DNA from: Fibrisoma limi BUZ 3
GTDB taxonomy: Bacteria; Bacteroidota; Bacteroidia; Cytophagales; Spirosomataceae
DNA: 64,000 nucleotides
Direction of reading: 5' to 3'
Assembly: GCF_000296815.2 (NCBI RefSeq)
Contig: NZ_CAIT01000009.1
Coordinates: 1,790,001-1,854,000 of the forward strand
In this document: positions 17,298 through 25,489 of the stretch, piece by piece
Layout of the letters: each line of letters opens with the position of its first letter
Numbering within the stretch: position 1 is the stretch's first letter
Notes under the pieces: generated by a model
The model's input: only the letters and a program-made list of their open reading frames with translations
Databases searched by the model: none
Told to the model about the DNA's origin: nothing
Made by a program: the position numbers and the translations under genes

Positions 17298-17767
17298 TAG
17301 TCAATTTCAATGAAAGTGTTGTAATGATCACGCGTATAGTAAGCCCGGCCGTCGGAGCCGGTAACCAGCCGTTCGGCTCCCCGGTTTTGGCCCCGAACCT
17401 TCGGGTTCACATCCCATTCCTGGTAATTGATCCGACTGCCTGACAGATCCTGCCGGGGCAGATGACCTTCGAAGTTGCCAAACCGCCGGCCGCCTACATA
17501 CCCATCAGGAGCGCGGCCGTGCTGACGAACGTAATTCAGTACGTCGTAAACTTTTCTGGGTATTCGGGACGACCGCGCTTTTGGCTGAGTTTTCTGGTGG
17601 CGCGAATCATACCGGTTTAGCCGCTGGCTATGCCGATTAGAATGTTGCGTTTGGCTAACTTCCTGCGTAGGACGACGTTCGTCGTTGCTGCGGCAACTAC
17701 TCCCCGTCAGAAGGGCTGTTACTAAAAGAAACAGGTAGCCAAAACGGCGAAGGAATTGAGCGGCCAT
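17297..17767 (-). CDS. Barnase-like guanyl-specific ribonuclease, exported lipoprotein
   Basis: A 156-residue protein starting at the ATG at 17767 ([20 protein letters not shown]). A hydrophobic signal ends at a lipobox-like GSSC (Cys25). A basic, Gln/Arg/His-rich linker (about 26-70) leads to an N1/T1 RNase domain (71-156). It keeps the barnase catalytic set: Glu117 (NYQEWDVN), Arg133 (GAERLVTG) and His148 (RDHYNTF), plus [20 protein letters not shown] and FGNFEGHLP. It should cleave RNA after guanosine, outside the cytoplasm. Paired and coupled with a barstar gene. Role could be nutrient scavenging or killing of competitors. An upstream TTG at 17815 is rejected because it would hide the signal peptide. 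Confidence 0.88.
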   Translation of the reverse strand: MAAQFLRRFGYLFLLVTALLTGSSCRSNDERRPTQEVSQTQHSNRHSQRLNRYDSRHQKTQPKARSSRIPRKVYDVLNYVRQHGRAPDGYVGGRRFGNFEGHLPRQDLSGSRINYQEWDVNPKVRGQNRGAERLVTGSDGRAYYTRDHYNTFIEID

Positions 17768-17813
17768 AGCGATTGTAGTTCGACGGCCAAAAATACGGAA
17801 AGGTATATCCAAC

Positions 17814-17838
17814 AAAAAAGCCCCGCGAACGAGGCTTT
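17814..17838 (-). terminator. Intrinsic terminator with UUCG tetraloop
   Basis: On the minus strand AAGCCTCG-TTCG-CGGGGCTT forms an 8-bp stem (one G-U pair) with a stable UUCG loop, followed by TTTTTTG. It lies just past the stop of the muconolactone-isomerase-like gene. Confidence 0.85.
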
Positions 17839-17843
17839 CAAGC

Positions 17844-18140
17844 TTAATTCAATGAAAAAAGCGGAATTCGCGCTGCAACCATATTATGGAACATGAGTTC
17901 AGTGATGGCCGGGCTCATGAAGTCGATCAGCGGAAATTCCGAGATGGCTTCCATAACCTCAAGCTCTGAATCAGCTTTGCAGATGCACCAAAGCTTCTGC
18001 CGATCAATTGAGAGCGAATATGACAGTATAATTCCCTTCTCCATGAGTTCCTCCACTTTAAGCCGCTGGGCCGGAATCCGGTTTGCAAACCCTTCGTCCA
18101 TTGTGTCAGGGAGATCAAATTCAACCATGTATTGGCTCAT
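17844..18140 (-). CDS. Muconolactone isomerase-like small protein
   Basis: A 98-residue ferredoxin-fold (dimeric alpha/beta barrel) protein: [79 protein letters not shown]. The pattern fits the muconolactone delta-isomerase/YciI-like group, but stand-alone members in non-degraders usually have unknown substrates, and no other beta-ketoadipate gene is near. It lies 31 bp downstream of the esterase gene on the same strand, so probably co-transcribed. A strong terminator follows. Confidence 0.7.
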   Translation of the reverse strand: MSQYMVEFDLPDTMDEGFANRIPAQRLKVEELMEKGIILSYSLSIDRQKLWCICKADSELEVMEAISEFPLIDFMSPAITELMFHNMVAARIPLFSLN

Positions 18141-18171
18141 AAGCGATGTTGTTAAGCGTGGACCGCATACG

Positions 18172-18813
18172 CTACTGGTTCAATGACGTACCGGCTATCA
18201 GCAAGTTAACAACGTTTAACTCATCTTCGTTGATTGTGTGCGCGAAATTTGGATATAATTTAGCCGTTACGTCGGCACCCATTGTCCGAAATACTTGCTC
18301 TGATTCTAAAACGCGTTCTTTCGGAACATGCGAGTCAACATCACTGCACCCCAGGAAAATTGGCGTATTGCTGAAGGAGCCTTCATAGTTGCGGGGGGTA
18401 TTCGGAGGACCGATCAGGCCACCACTAAGTCCAAAAACACCGCCGTATTCCATCGCATTCCGGGCAACAAATTCAAGCATCAGACAAGCGCCCTGCGAAA
18501 ACCCAAACCAGTATATCTGGGGCAGCTTAAAATTATAATCAGACTGAAGCCGTCCGCGAAGGCTGGTCAATACCTGTAAGGCTGACGACAGATACGGTTC
18601 GTTCTCCTGCATGGGCCTGAGAAACGAATAGGGGTACCACGTGTTGTTGTGGGCTTCGGGAGCTACGAACGCAAAGTCTTCGTCATTAATGTATTCAGAT
18701 AATGACAGAATATCGCGCGCTGACCCTCCCCTACCGTGGACCATCACCATCACCTTAGACGCTTCTTCCAGCGGCTTTCCGGCTGTTACTATGTTGTTGG
18801 GATTGTGTATCAT
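18172..18813 (-). CDS. Alpha/beta hydrolase (phospholipase/carboxylesterase family)
   Basis: A 213-residue cytosolic hydrolase starting at the ATG at 18813 (MIHNPNNIVTAGKPLEEAS). The oxyanion region is VMVHGRGGSARDIL, the nucleophile elbow is GFSQGACL (Ser about 112), an Asp lies in LGCSDVDSHVP and His in YPNFAHTI, completing the triad. This matches the phospholipase/carboxylesterase-2 family, often found beside ring-cleaving dioxygenase-like genes (as in the MhqD/MhqO pair of quinone detoxification). The next upstream gene is indeed of that type. The physiological substrate is unknown. The TTG seven codons upstream is inside the palindromic repeat and is rejected. Confidence 0.85.
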   Translation of the reverse strand: MIHNPNNIVTAGKPLEEASKVMVMVHGRGGSARDILSLSEYINDEDFAFVAPEAHNNTWYPYSFLRPMQENEPYLSSALQVLTSLRGRLQSDYNFKLPQIYWFGFSQGACLMLEFVARNAMEYGGVFGLSGGLIGPPNTPRNYEGSFSNTPIFLGCSDVDSHVPKERVLESEQVFRTMGADVTAKLYPNFAHTINEDELNVVNLLIAGTSLNQ

Positions 18814-18826
18814 AGCGTTTGTTAGT

Positions 18827-18906
18827 AACCGCAAAGACGCCAGGATTACGCAAAGGGCGCAAGAATAACTTAGCGAACTCTGCGTTTACTTAGCGTCTTT
18901 GCGGTT
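18827..18906. repeat. REP-like intergenic palindrome
   Basis: AACCGCAAAGACGC (18827-18840) is repeated as a perfect inverted copy at 18893-18906, separated by 52 bp. The inside of the loop carries related tracts (ACGCAAAGGGCGCAAG; CTCTGCGTTTACTTAGCG), so the full element is an imperfect long hairpin. Repeats of this appearance are scattered in many bacterial genomes. No gene is encoded. It separates the dioxygenase-like and esterase genes. Confidence 0.75.
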
Positions 18907-18912
18907 CACAAA

Positions 18913-19851
18913 TTATTTAACTTGTATAACCGGTAACTCAGCTTCAATTTTAGCCCGGCGGGGTTCGTACCACTCCGGCAGTTTCAGATGCGTTCCTAAT
19001 TCCGAAACCGGTTCATCAACCGCAAATCCCGGCGGGTTGGTGGCTACTTCAAACAAAATGCCACCCGGCTCGCGGAAGTATATGCTGTGGAAATAGTTTC
19101 GGTCCTGCACTGGCGTTACGTGATAACCTGCTTCTAACAGCTTCTCGTGGATTGATAGCTGCGTTTCGTCAGTATCGGTCGAGAAGGCGACGTGGTGAAC
19201 TGAACCAGCGCCCTGCAACGACCGGACACCGTTTGGCTCGTACAATACGTCGACGAAGTTACCGGGGCCACCTTTCCCTGCTTTAAAGCGGAAGCGACCC
19301 TCTTCTTCAGCTACCAGGGTATGGTCCATCAATTCGGTCAGCAGCTTCACCGTCCGATCCGGATTTGACTCATTCAACGTAACCGTGTGGAATCCCCGAA
19401 CGGCGTACTCAACCGGGATTTTAGTGTTGTCCCAGCCCGCCCGTTGATCCTCATCATTAAAGACCAGTTCAATACCCATACCGTCGAAATCCTCGAAGCG
19501 CAGGTACGATTCATTATACCGTTTGTATGGACCGGCATAAGGAATGTTGTATTGGTGAAGGCGATCCATCCAGTAACTCATCGCAGCGGTTGGTACCGAA
19601 AACGCTGTGTATGTCAACTGGCCTGGTCCTTTGCGCCCCCGTGGCAGTTGCCCGTACGGGAAAAACGTCAGGATGGTGCCGGGAGAGCCGGTTTCATCAC
19701 CATAGTACAGGTGATAGACATCAGGGGCGTCGAAGTTGATTGTCTTTTTAACCAGACGCAGCCCTAAAATGTCAGTATAATAATCAACGTTACGCTGAGC
19801 ATCACCAGCTAATGTCGTTACATGGTGCAGTCCGTTAATCAGAGTTTCCAT
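18913..19851 (-). CDS. Ring-cleaving dioxygenase-like VOC protein (MhqO/MhqA type)
   Basis: A 312-residue protein with two vicinal-oxygen-chelate (glyoxalase) modules: LHHVTTLAGDAQRNVDYYTD and the YHLYYGDETGSPGTILTFFP region in the first half, then RGFHTVTLNESNPDRTVKLL and SVHHVAFSTDTDETQLSIHE in the second. Candidate metal ligands are His in each repeat and the Glu in PGGILFEVATNPPGF. This layout is that of the hydroquinone-type dioxygenase family linked to quinone/electrophile stress. The neighbouring esterase supports the same theme. Exact substrate unknown. Start ATG at 19851. Confidence 0.85.
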   Translation of the reverse strand: METLINGLHHVTTLAGDAQRNVDYYTDILGLRLVKKTINFDAPDVYHLYYGDETGSPGTILTFFPYGQLPRGRKGPGQLTYTAFSVPTAAMSYWMDRLHQYNIPYAGPYKRYNESYLRFEDFDGMGIELVFNDEDQRAGWDNTKIPVEYAVRGFHTVTLNESNPDRTVKLLTELMDHTLVAEEEGRFRFKAGKGGPGNFVDVLYEPNGVRSLQGAGSVHHVAFSTDTDETQLSIHEKLLEAGYHVTPVQDRNYFHSIYFREPGGILFEVATNPPGFAVDEPVSELGTHLKLPEWYEPRRAKIEAELPVIQVK

Positions 19852-19940
19852 ATGCGTTTAAGCAGGATTAAAGGTGAAAAGTTTTAATTGTTATTACATT
19901 TAATGTATATACAATTAATCGGCTCAGTTAGTTCAAAAAT

Positions 19941-19970
19941 AAATGCCTGAGGTAAATACCCCAGGCATTT
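19941..19970 (-). terminator. Terminator after pdhA
   Basis: AAATGCCTG-A-GG pairs with CC-C-CAGGCATTT (19941-19970), with a 6-nt loop. On the minus strand it is followed by an AT-rich ATTTTTG tract. It lies 30 bp past the pdhA stop. Confidence 0.8.
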
Positions 19971-19999
19971 TCTAAAATCGGATTTCATGTAAGAAATTA

Positions 20000-21043
20000 C
20001 TATTCAGTAAGATAAGGATAGTCTTTCTGAACATATACATCCTTAAAGGCTTCTTCTGGAGAAGGATACGGCGATTCCTCCGCAAACTTAACGGATTCAT
20101 CAATGATGCTTTTTATCTTCTGATCAATGGCAGTTAATTCATCTTCCGAAGCAATACCCAGCTCGAGAATGTGTGCTTTCACCTGCTCAATTGGATCACG
20201 TTGCTTGTATTGCTCAACTTCTTCTTTCGTCCGGTATTTTTGCGGATCGGACATCGAGTGACCACGATACCGGTACGTACGGAACTCAAGGTAAGTCGGC
20301 CCTTCGCCGGCGCGTGCACGTTCGGCAGCCCGGGTAACCGCTTCATAAACAGCCTCAACATCCATAGCGTCGACCGGCTCAGAAGGCATGTCATACGCTT
20401 CGCCAAGGGTGTACAGATCGGTAACGTTCGAGGTACGGGCTACTGATGTTCCCATGGCGTACCCGTTGTTTTCAACCACGAAGATTACGGGTAGTTTCCA
20501 CAGCATCGCCATGTTGAAAGCCTCGTGGAAAGCGCCTTGCCGTACGGCCCCATCACCCATGAAGCAAATGCAGAGATTCTGCGTCTTGTTATACTTTTCA
20601 GCAAAGGCAATGCCGGCACCCAGGGGAATCTGTCCACCTACGATACCGTGACCACCCATGAAGTTGACCGACTTATCGAAAATGTGCATAGAACCGCCCT
20701 TACCCTTCGACGAGCCGGTTTGCTTAGCAAACAACTCAGCCATAACGGCTTTCGGGTCAGACCCCAGTGCGAGTGGGATGCCGTGGTCGCGGTAGGCAGT
20801 AATCCACTTATCATCTTTTGTCAGGGCAGAGCAGGCTCCTGATGAAGCAGCTTCCTGACCAATGTAGAGATGGCAAAAGCCACGAATTTTTTGTTGTCCG
20901 TAAAGCTGGCCGGCCTTTTCTTCAAACTTCCGCTGCAATTGCATGGACTCATACCAGTACATGTACCGCTCTTTTGGATGCTGGGTTTTGGCTGCCACTG
21001 GCTTGTTATTAGTTTGTTTTGCTTTCTCTTTGACGCTTGCCAT
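20000..21043 (-). CDS. pdhA: Pyruvate dehydrogenase E1 component, alpha subunit
   Basis: A 347-residue TPP-dependent subunit starting at ATG 21043 (MASVKEKAKQTNNKPVAAKT). Landmarks are MQLQRKFEEKAGQLYGQQKI, GQEAASSGACSAL, the phosphorylation-loop region TGSSKGKGGSMHIF, the TPP motif GDGAVRQG...NN (CFMGDGAVRQGAFHEAFNMA) and YRYRGHSMSDPQKYRTKEEV. It decarboxylates pyruvate and, with the beta subunit and E2, makes acetyl-CoA. The beta subunit (pdhB) and E2 are not adjacent, which is usual for Bacteroidota. The TTG at 21070 would add nine residues and is less likely. Confidence 0.95.
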   Translation of the reverse strand: MASVKEKAKQTNNKPVAAKTQHPKERYMYWYESMQLQRKFEEKAGQLYGQQKIRGFCHLYIGQEAASSGACSALTKDDKWITAYRDHGIPLALGSDPKAVMAELFAKQTGSSKGKGGSMHIFDKSVNFMGGHGIVGGQIPLGAGIAFAEKYNKTQNLCICFMGDGAVRQGAFHEAFNMAMLWKLPVIFVVENNGYAMGTSVARTSNVTDLYTLGEAYDMPSEPVDAMDVEAVYEAVTRAAERARAGEGPTYLEFRTYRYRGHSMSDPQKYRTKEEVEQYKQRDPIEQVKAHILELGIASEDELTAIDQKIKSIIDESVKFAEESPYPSPEEAFKDVYVQKDYPYLTE

Positions 21044-21129
21044 GAGGAGTGAGTTCTGTAAAATCAGCAATCGTTTTAGTCGGTCTACTAACCTAACAAA
21101 CCGACCGTATCTTTGTTGCCAACTGAAGC

Positions 21130-21220
21130 AGTTTGTCGTTTGTCGTTTAAAATTTGTGGTTAACTGTGCCGAAAGCAGTGAGATGACTAACTACAAATCC
21201 CGAACGACAAACGACAAACT
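21130..21220. repeat. Heptad-type inverted repeat between pdhA and recF
   Basis: AGTTTGTCGTTTGTCGTT (21130-21147) has a perfect inverted copy at 21203-21220. The inner parts (ATTTGTGGTTA against TAACTACAAAT) also pair imperfectly. Each arm is built from a 7-bp unit, GTTTGTC. A relative of this element occurs at 36391-36465. It lies in the pdhA/recF divergent promoter gap. Confidence 0.75.
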
Positions 21221-21270
21221 AAATATTGACGGCCGCGAAATTACGCAATATCGCGTTAAGCACCACACGT

Positions 21271-22371
21271 ATGCACCTTGAAAAGCTGAGCCTTACCAAT
21301 TTTAAAAATTACGAGGATGGACGGTTTACGTTCGGGCGACAGGTTAATGTGATTGTGGGGCCGAACGGCAGCGGCAAAACAAATCTGCTCGATGCGGTTT
21401 ACTTTCTCTCATTAAGCAAAAGTGCGTTTCAGACGCAGGATGCCCTCAGTATTCAGCACGATTCAGATTACTTCATCATAGACGGTATTTTCGACGAAAA
21501 TGAAGGCTCGGCACACGAACGACACGTGCAGATTACGATCAGCCTGCAACGGGGGCAGCGGAAGGTCCTGATGGCCGATAAAAAGCCGTATGAGCGGGTA
21601 AGTGAGCACATTGGCCGGTTCCCGGTTGTACTGGTGGCCCCAAATGATACCGATCTGGTCCGTGAGCATAGCGAGGATCGACGACAGTTCTTCGATGGCG
21701 TCCTATCGCAACTGGATTCAGATTACCTGCGCGATTACCTGATGTATCAGCAAGTGTTGAAACAGCGTAACAGCGTTCTTAAACTTTTTGCGGAACGTCG
21801 CCAGGTTGATCATGAACTGCTGGATACCTACGACGAACCACTGCTGGCCATCGGGCAACGCATATTTGAACGTCGGCAGCGGTTCGTAACCGAATTTTTG
21901 CCGCAGTTCCAAAGTCATTACACGTACCTGAGCGACGCCCGTGAGACCGTAAACATCGTCTACGAATCTGACGCTGGTAAGCTGGGGTTTGCGGATATGT
22001 TCCAACAGAACCGGTCGCGGGATGTACTGCTGCAACGTACAACAATGGGCGTTCACCGGGATGATTATGAGTTTCAGATTGACGGTGTCGCCCTCAAACG
22101 ATTCGGCTCGCAGGGGCAGCAGAAAACGTTCGTGATTGCGCTTAAGCTTGGGCAGTTTGAGCAGATCCTTGCTGAGAAAAATAGTAAGCCAATTCTGTTG
22201 CTGGACGATATTTTCGACAAGCTCGATGACCGCCGAATTGGTAAGCTGGTCGAGTTAATGGAGCGCCAGACCTTCGGCCAGACGTTTATCACCGACGCCC
22301 GGCCCGAGCGTACGGAAGAGCTACTCAGGGCGATCAATGCTGATGTTAAATTCTTTCGGGTTGGGGAGTAA
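21271..22371 (+). CDS. recF: DNA replication and repair protein RecF
   Basis: A 366-residue SMC-like ATPase that loads RecA at gaps with RecO and RecR. It begins MHLEKLSLTNFKNYEDGRFT. Walker A is GPNGSGKT (residues 30-37), the RecF-typical VVLVAPNDTDLVREHSEDRR follows, and the signature/Walker B region is KRFGSQGQQKTFVIALKLGQ and PILLLDDIFDKLD. The ATG at 21271 gives the family start; the ORF's upstream extension covers the inverted repeat and is not RecF-like. Isolated from dnaA/dnaN here. Convergent with apnL. Confidence 0.96.
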   Translation: MHLEKLSLTNFKNYEDGRFTFGRQVNVIVGPNGSGKTNLLDAVYFLSLSKSAFQTQDALSIQHDSDYFIIDGIFDENEGSAHERHVQITISLQRGQRKVLMADKKPYERVSEHIGRFPVVLVAPNDTDLVREHSEDRRQFFDGVLSQLDSDYLRDYLMYQQVLKQRNSVLKLFAERRQVDHELLDTYDEPLLAIGQRIFERRQRFVTEFLPQFQSHYTYLSDARETVNIVYESDAGKLGFADMFQQNRSRDVLLQRTTMGVHRDDYEFQIDGVALKRFGSQGQQKTFVIALKLGQFEQILAEKNSKPILLLDDIFDKLDDRRIGKLVELMERQTFGQTFITDARPERTEELLRAINADVKFFRVGE

Positions 22372-22385
22372 TCAACCACACCAAA

Positions 22386-22453
22386 CGTCTGACCGCAGGT
22401 CTGACGCAATCTCTTGCTGACAGCCGAATACCGTCTGACCGCAGGTCAGACGG
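22386..22453. repeat. Two tandem palindromes between recF and apnL
   Basis: Two copies of CGTCTGACC-GCA-GGTCNGACG lie at 22386-22406 (one arm mismatch) and 22431-22453 (perfect 10-bp arms). The second overlaps the apnL stop codon. The genes are convergent, so the copies may act as terminators. The near-identity of the two copies suggests a repeat-family element. Confidence 0.7.
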
Positions 22454-23975
22454 CCGGGTCAGGCTGGTAGCTTCGGAATACCTCAAACACCGGATATATC
22501 TCTTCCTCATTCAGGAGTCCCCGCGGTCCATGCGTCTCAAAATAGGTGATTGAGGTGGCGCCCGCCTTGCTCAAGGCCTCTAAGCTCCGACGGGTCCATT
22601 CTGCATTGAAGTCGGTTTTGTGTCGTGAATCAGTGGGTGGTATCCCCCGCCCTATACCTGACGTTGCACTGGAATTAAAGCGGGGAAGCAGCGTGATGGG
22701 GGAAATGTGCACCGGCTTGCCACCCGATACATGTCTGGCAGAATGTACTGCATCCGCCTGGGCTGCTACGTTCTCCATCAATGTTTGATCGTCGAAGGCG
22801 TGGACTTGTGGGTTGACAGCGAACGTAACGAAATCCACCTGGTCGTAATTGAAGCGCTTGCGATTGAATTCTGCAAAATTAGCATCGGTGCCGCCCCCCA
22901 ATTTAACGTCGGGGAGGTATTCCCGGAAAATCGGTACGACCTGAGCCAGGAGGCTGTCTGATGTTGTCCATGTACCTGATTCAAACAGTAAAACTGAAAA
23001 GACCGAGGCTCCCTGCTTCTGTAGGAAGGCAATAAGCTGTTGCACGTTAATTGCGGGTTCTGAACCGAAAATCAAAGCGAGTTCTAATGGTGTTCCGAGC
23101 GCTTTTGCATCCAGTAGGGCAGTGGTCAGGTTGATCGGCCATTGGTCATCCGTGAAGAGTACATCAACGCGCAGATGAGATAGATTTAGTGGTAGCAACT
23201 GCTCAACCTCAATAGACGACAACGGAGCCCCATCAGCGCGATAGCCTAATCCAATACGTGGTTTTGTAGGATGCTGTTCAGTTGTTGTGCCAGCTTGAGA
23301 CGTTAAACTCCAGAAAGATGATGCGGTACTCAAGTCAACGGGCTGGAACGTAACACGCTGACGTATTTCAGTGCCAGCCAGCACTTCGGCGGGGAAAGGG
23401 CGTTCGAGCGGAGTACTGTACGTTTTGAAAGAAGCGTCGGTCCAGTTACGCTGGTCTTCCGTTTCAAATACATCGCCTTCAAAGTCAAGTTGCAAGCGAT
23501 GGCCGGCTGTTGTCTCCCAGGTCATCGTCCTGATATTGAAAAACGGTTGATGCGGGCTGATGTGATTCGGGAAGGTAGCTTCTATTTGCTGGCCGTCCGG
23601 GCTGCCAATGACACAGGGCTGACCTGCTACGCCTTCGATTGGATGCAATACACAAATTCCGACTCGATTGCGCCAGAACGTATTGAGCGCTTTTCCGTAA
23701 AAATCAAACGTAATGCTTCCGTCGGCAGATCCTTTTATCTGAACATTGCCCGCCATCTGAATCCCTAAATCATCCACCCGCCACTCGTATTGTACAGAGA
23801 AAGAATCGTTTTCGTTGACAATCGTCTGGTCTGACAAAACGATTTGGGCTGTTTGCCAGTCGCGGTCGCGCAGGGCGAAATACACCATCCGCAGAACCTC
23901 CTGGCCTTTGGCCGTAAGCGTACGAAGAAAACCGTTTTGATACGTTACCTGAATGGGACCGGCAGTCAGCAGCAT
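22446..23975 (-). CDS. apnL: D-apionate lactonase
   Basis: A 509-residue cytosolic protein. It resembles ApnL, the hydrolase that opens D-apionolactone to D-apionate. Recognised stretches are the N-terminal beta-sandwich (MLLTAGPIQVTYQNGFLRTL, EVLRMVYFALRDRDWQTAQI), VGICVLHPIEGVAGQPC, the highly conserved FPNHISPHQPFFNIRTMTWE and GDVFETEDQRNWTDASFKTY, and the TIM-barrel-like C-terminal half (ITYFETHGPRGLL). No signal peptide. It is the last gene of the leftward unit apsD-ABC ATPase-apnL, 44 bp after the ATPase gene. The pathway context of dehydrogenase, oxidoisomerase and GH140 in the same locus makes the assignment strong, though it is from memory of the family, not a search. Confidence 0.85.
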   Translation of the reverse strand: MLLTAGPIQVTYQNGFLRTLTAKGQEVLRMVYFALRDRDWQTAQIVLSDQTIVNENDSFSVQYEWRVDDLGIQMAGNVQIKGSADGSITFDFYGKALNTFWRNRVGICVLHPIEGVAGQPCVIGSPDGQQIEATFPNHISPHQPFFNIRTMTWETTAGHRLQLDFEGDVFETEDQRNWTDASFKTYSTPLERPFPAEVLAGTEIRQRVTFQPVDLSTASSFWSLTSQAGTTTEQHPTKPRIGLGYRADGAPLSSIEVEQLLPLNLSHLRVDVLFTDDQWPINLTTALLDAKALGTPLELALIFGSEPAINVQQLIAFLQKQGASVFSVLLFESGTWTTSDSLLAQVVPIFREYLPDVKLGGGTDANFAEFNRKRFNYDQVDFVTFAVNPQVHAFDDQTLMENVAAQADAVHSARHVSGGKPVHISPITLLPRFNSSATSGIGRGIPPTDSRHKTDFNAEWTRRSLEALSKAGATSITYFETHGPRGLLNEEEIYPVFEVFRSYQPDPAV

Positions 23976-24019
23976 AGCATAAGAGTTATTGGACGGACAA
24001 ATATGAAAACGATCGCCCG

Positions 24020-25486
24020 TTAATGAGTAGCCAGCGCCATAATTTGTTCTTCTGTGGCCTCGGAGCCACTCAGTTCTCCACTTAAACGACCCTCGCGGAT
24101 AACCAGAATCCGGTCCGAAAGCGCCAGCAACTCGGGAAGTTCGCTGGAGATGAGCAGAACGCCTTTGCCTTGTTCGGCTACTTGTCTGAGCAGGTCATAA
24201 ATCTCGGCTTTTGCTCCAACATCAACGCCGTGCGTCGGTTCATCCACAATCAATACGTCCGGATTCGTCCGTAGCCAGCGGGCCAGCACAACCTTCTGCT
24301 GATTGCCCCCGCTGAGGTTGGCAATCCTTTCCGTAATGGTCGGTGTTCGAATAGTCAGGGCTTTTCGATACTCCTCGGCAAGGGTACGGCCAGCGTCGGC
24401 ATCGTACCAGCCTGTTTTATTCGTTGGCGGGTCGGTAGCCAGCAGGTTATCAGCCACAGATCGATCTGCGAAAATGCCCAGCGTTTTGCGTTCTTCGGGC
24501 AGGTAGCCAATCCCCAGTTTAATGGCGTCGGCGGGGTGTTCAACGTTTATTATCGTACCGTTTAACTCAATGGTGCCGCTGTGAGCCCGGTCAGCTCCAA
24601 AAATGGTCCGGGCAATCTCCGTTCGTCCAGCGCCTACCAGTCCCGCTAAGCCCAAAATTTCGCCCCGGTGCAGTTGGAAACTGATCTCATCGAAGCCAAA
24701 CCCCGATAGATTTTCGACGGCAAGCAGCACCTCGTCGGTTGCAGACGAAGTAGTATACGTATTGATGATATCGCGCCCTACCATGTGCCGGATTAGTTGA
24801 TCCGACGTGATGTCGGACACGCGCCATGTACCCTGATAACGTCCGTCTTTCAGTACCGAGACGCGGTCGGCAATGGCAAAGATTTCGTTCAGGCGGTGCG
24901 AGATATAAACGATGGCTTTCCCGGCCGCTTTTAGTTGACGAATCAGTTGAAACAGTGTCTGTGTTTCACGCTCAGTAATGGAAGCCGTGGGCTCGTCTAA
25001 CAGCAGAATGTCCGGGTTTTGTGACAACGCTTTGGCAATCTCAACCATCTGTTTCTGCCCCGGCGACAGTCGGCTGACGGGCGTTTCTGGCCGGATGCTT
25101 GTCAGATTCAACTGCTGCAATAGTGAGCGGGCGGCTTCGTTCAGCGCCCGGTAGTTAACCATGCCCCAGCGGTTATGCGGTTGCCGGTTGGCGAATATAT
25201 TTTCGGCCACCGATAGGCCGTCGACCAGACTCAACTGCTGATAAACGATGGCTAAACCAAGTTCAGTTGCGTGAGCAGGGCCGGATATCATGATGGGCTT
25301 GCCATTCAGGTTAATAGTACCTCCGTTGGGCTGCAAATTCCCTGTCAGGATATTAAGCAGGGTACTTTTTCCAGCCCCGTTTTCGCCACAAAGCGCATGA
25401 ATCTCGCCCGGTTGAACTTCAAACGATACGCCATCCAGTGCTTTCACACCGGGAAACTGCTTGCTGATGTTGACGAGTTGGAGCAT
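24020..25486 (-). CDS. Sugar ABC transporter ATP-binding protein (ribose/xylose type)
   Basis: A 488-residue duplicated ATPase of the RbsA/XylG class. The first cassette has Walker A GENGAGKST, signature LSPGQKQMVEIAKAL and Walker B DILLLDEPTASI. The second has the usual degenerate Walker A (GLVGAGRTE), signature LSGGNQQKVVLARWL and VLIVDEPTHGVDVGAK. It powers import with the permease (30817-31764) and binding protein (31779-32786), which are on the opposite strand in the divergent unit. It lies 3 bp after apsD and 44 bp before apnL. Substrate is inferred as D-apiose or an apiose-containing sugar from context. Confidence 0.92.
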   Translation of the reverse strand: MLQLVNISKQFPGVKALDGVSFEVQPGEIHALCGENGAGKSTLLNILTGNLQPNGGTINLNGKPIMISGPAHATELGLAIVYQQLSLVDGLSVAENIFANRQPHNRWGMVNYRALNEAARSLLQQLNLTSIRPETPVSRLSPGQKQMVEIAKALSQNPDILLLDEPTASITERETQTLFQLIRQLKAAGKAIVYISHRLNEIFAIADRVSVLKDGRYQGTWRVSDITSDQLIRHMVGRDIINTYTTSSATDEVLLAVENLSGFGFDEISFQLHRGEILGLAGLVGAGRTEIARTIFGADRAHSGTIELNGTIINVEHPADAIKLGIGYLPEERKTLGIFADRSVADNLLATDPPTNKTGWYDADAGRTLAEEYRKALTIRTPTITERIANLSGGNQQKVVLARWLRTNPDVLIVDEPTHGVDVGAKAEIYDLLRQVAEQGKGVLLISSELPELLALSDRILVIREGRLSGELSGSEATEEQIMALATH

Positions 25487-25489
25487 ACC

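Noticed and set aside
21130-21220. The heptad inverted repeat as a CRISPR repeat
   Set aside because: Only two arms of an inverted copy, no regular spaced direct repeats, no cas gene.
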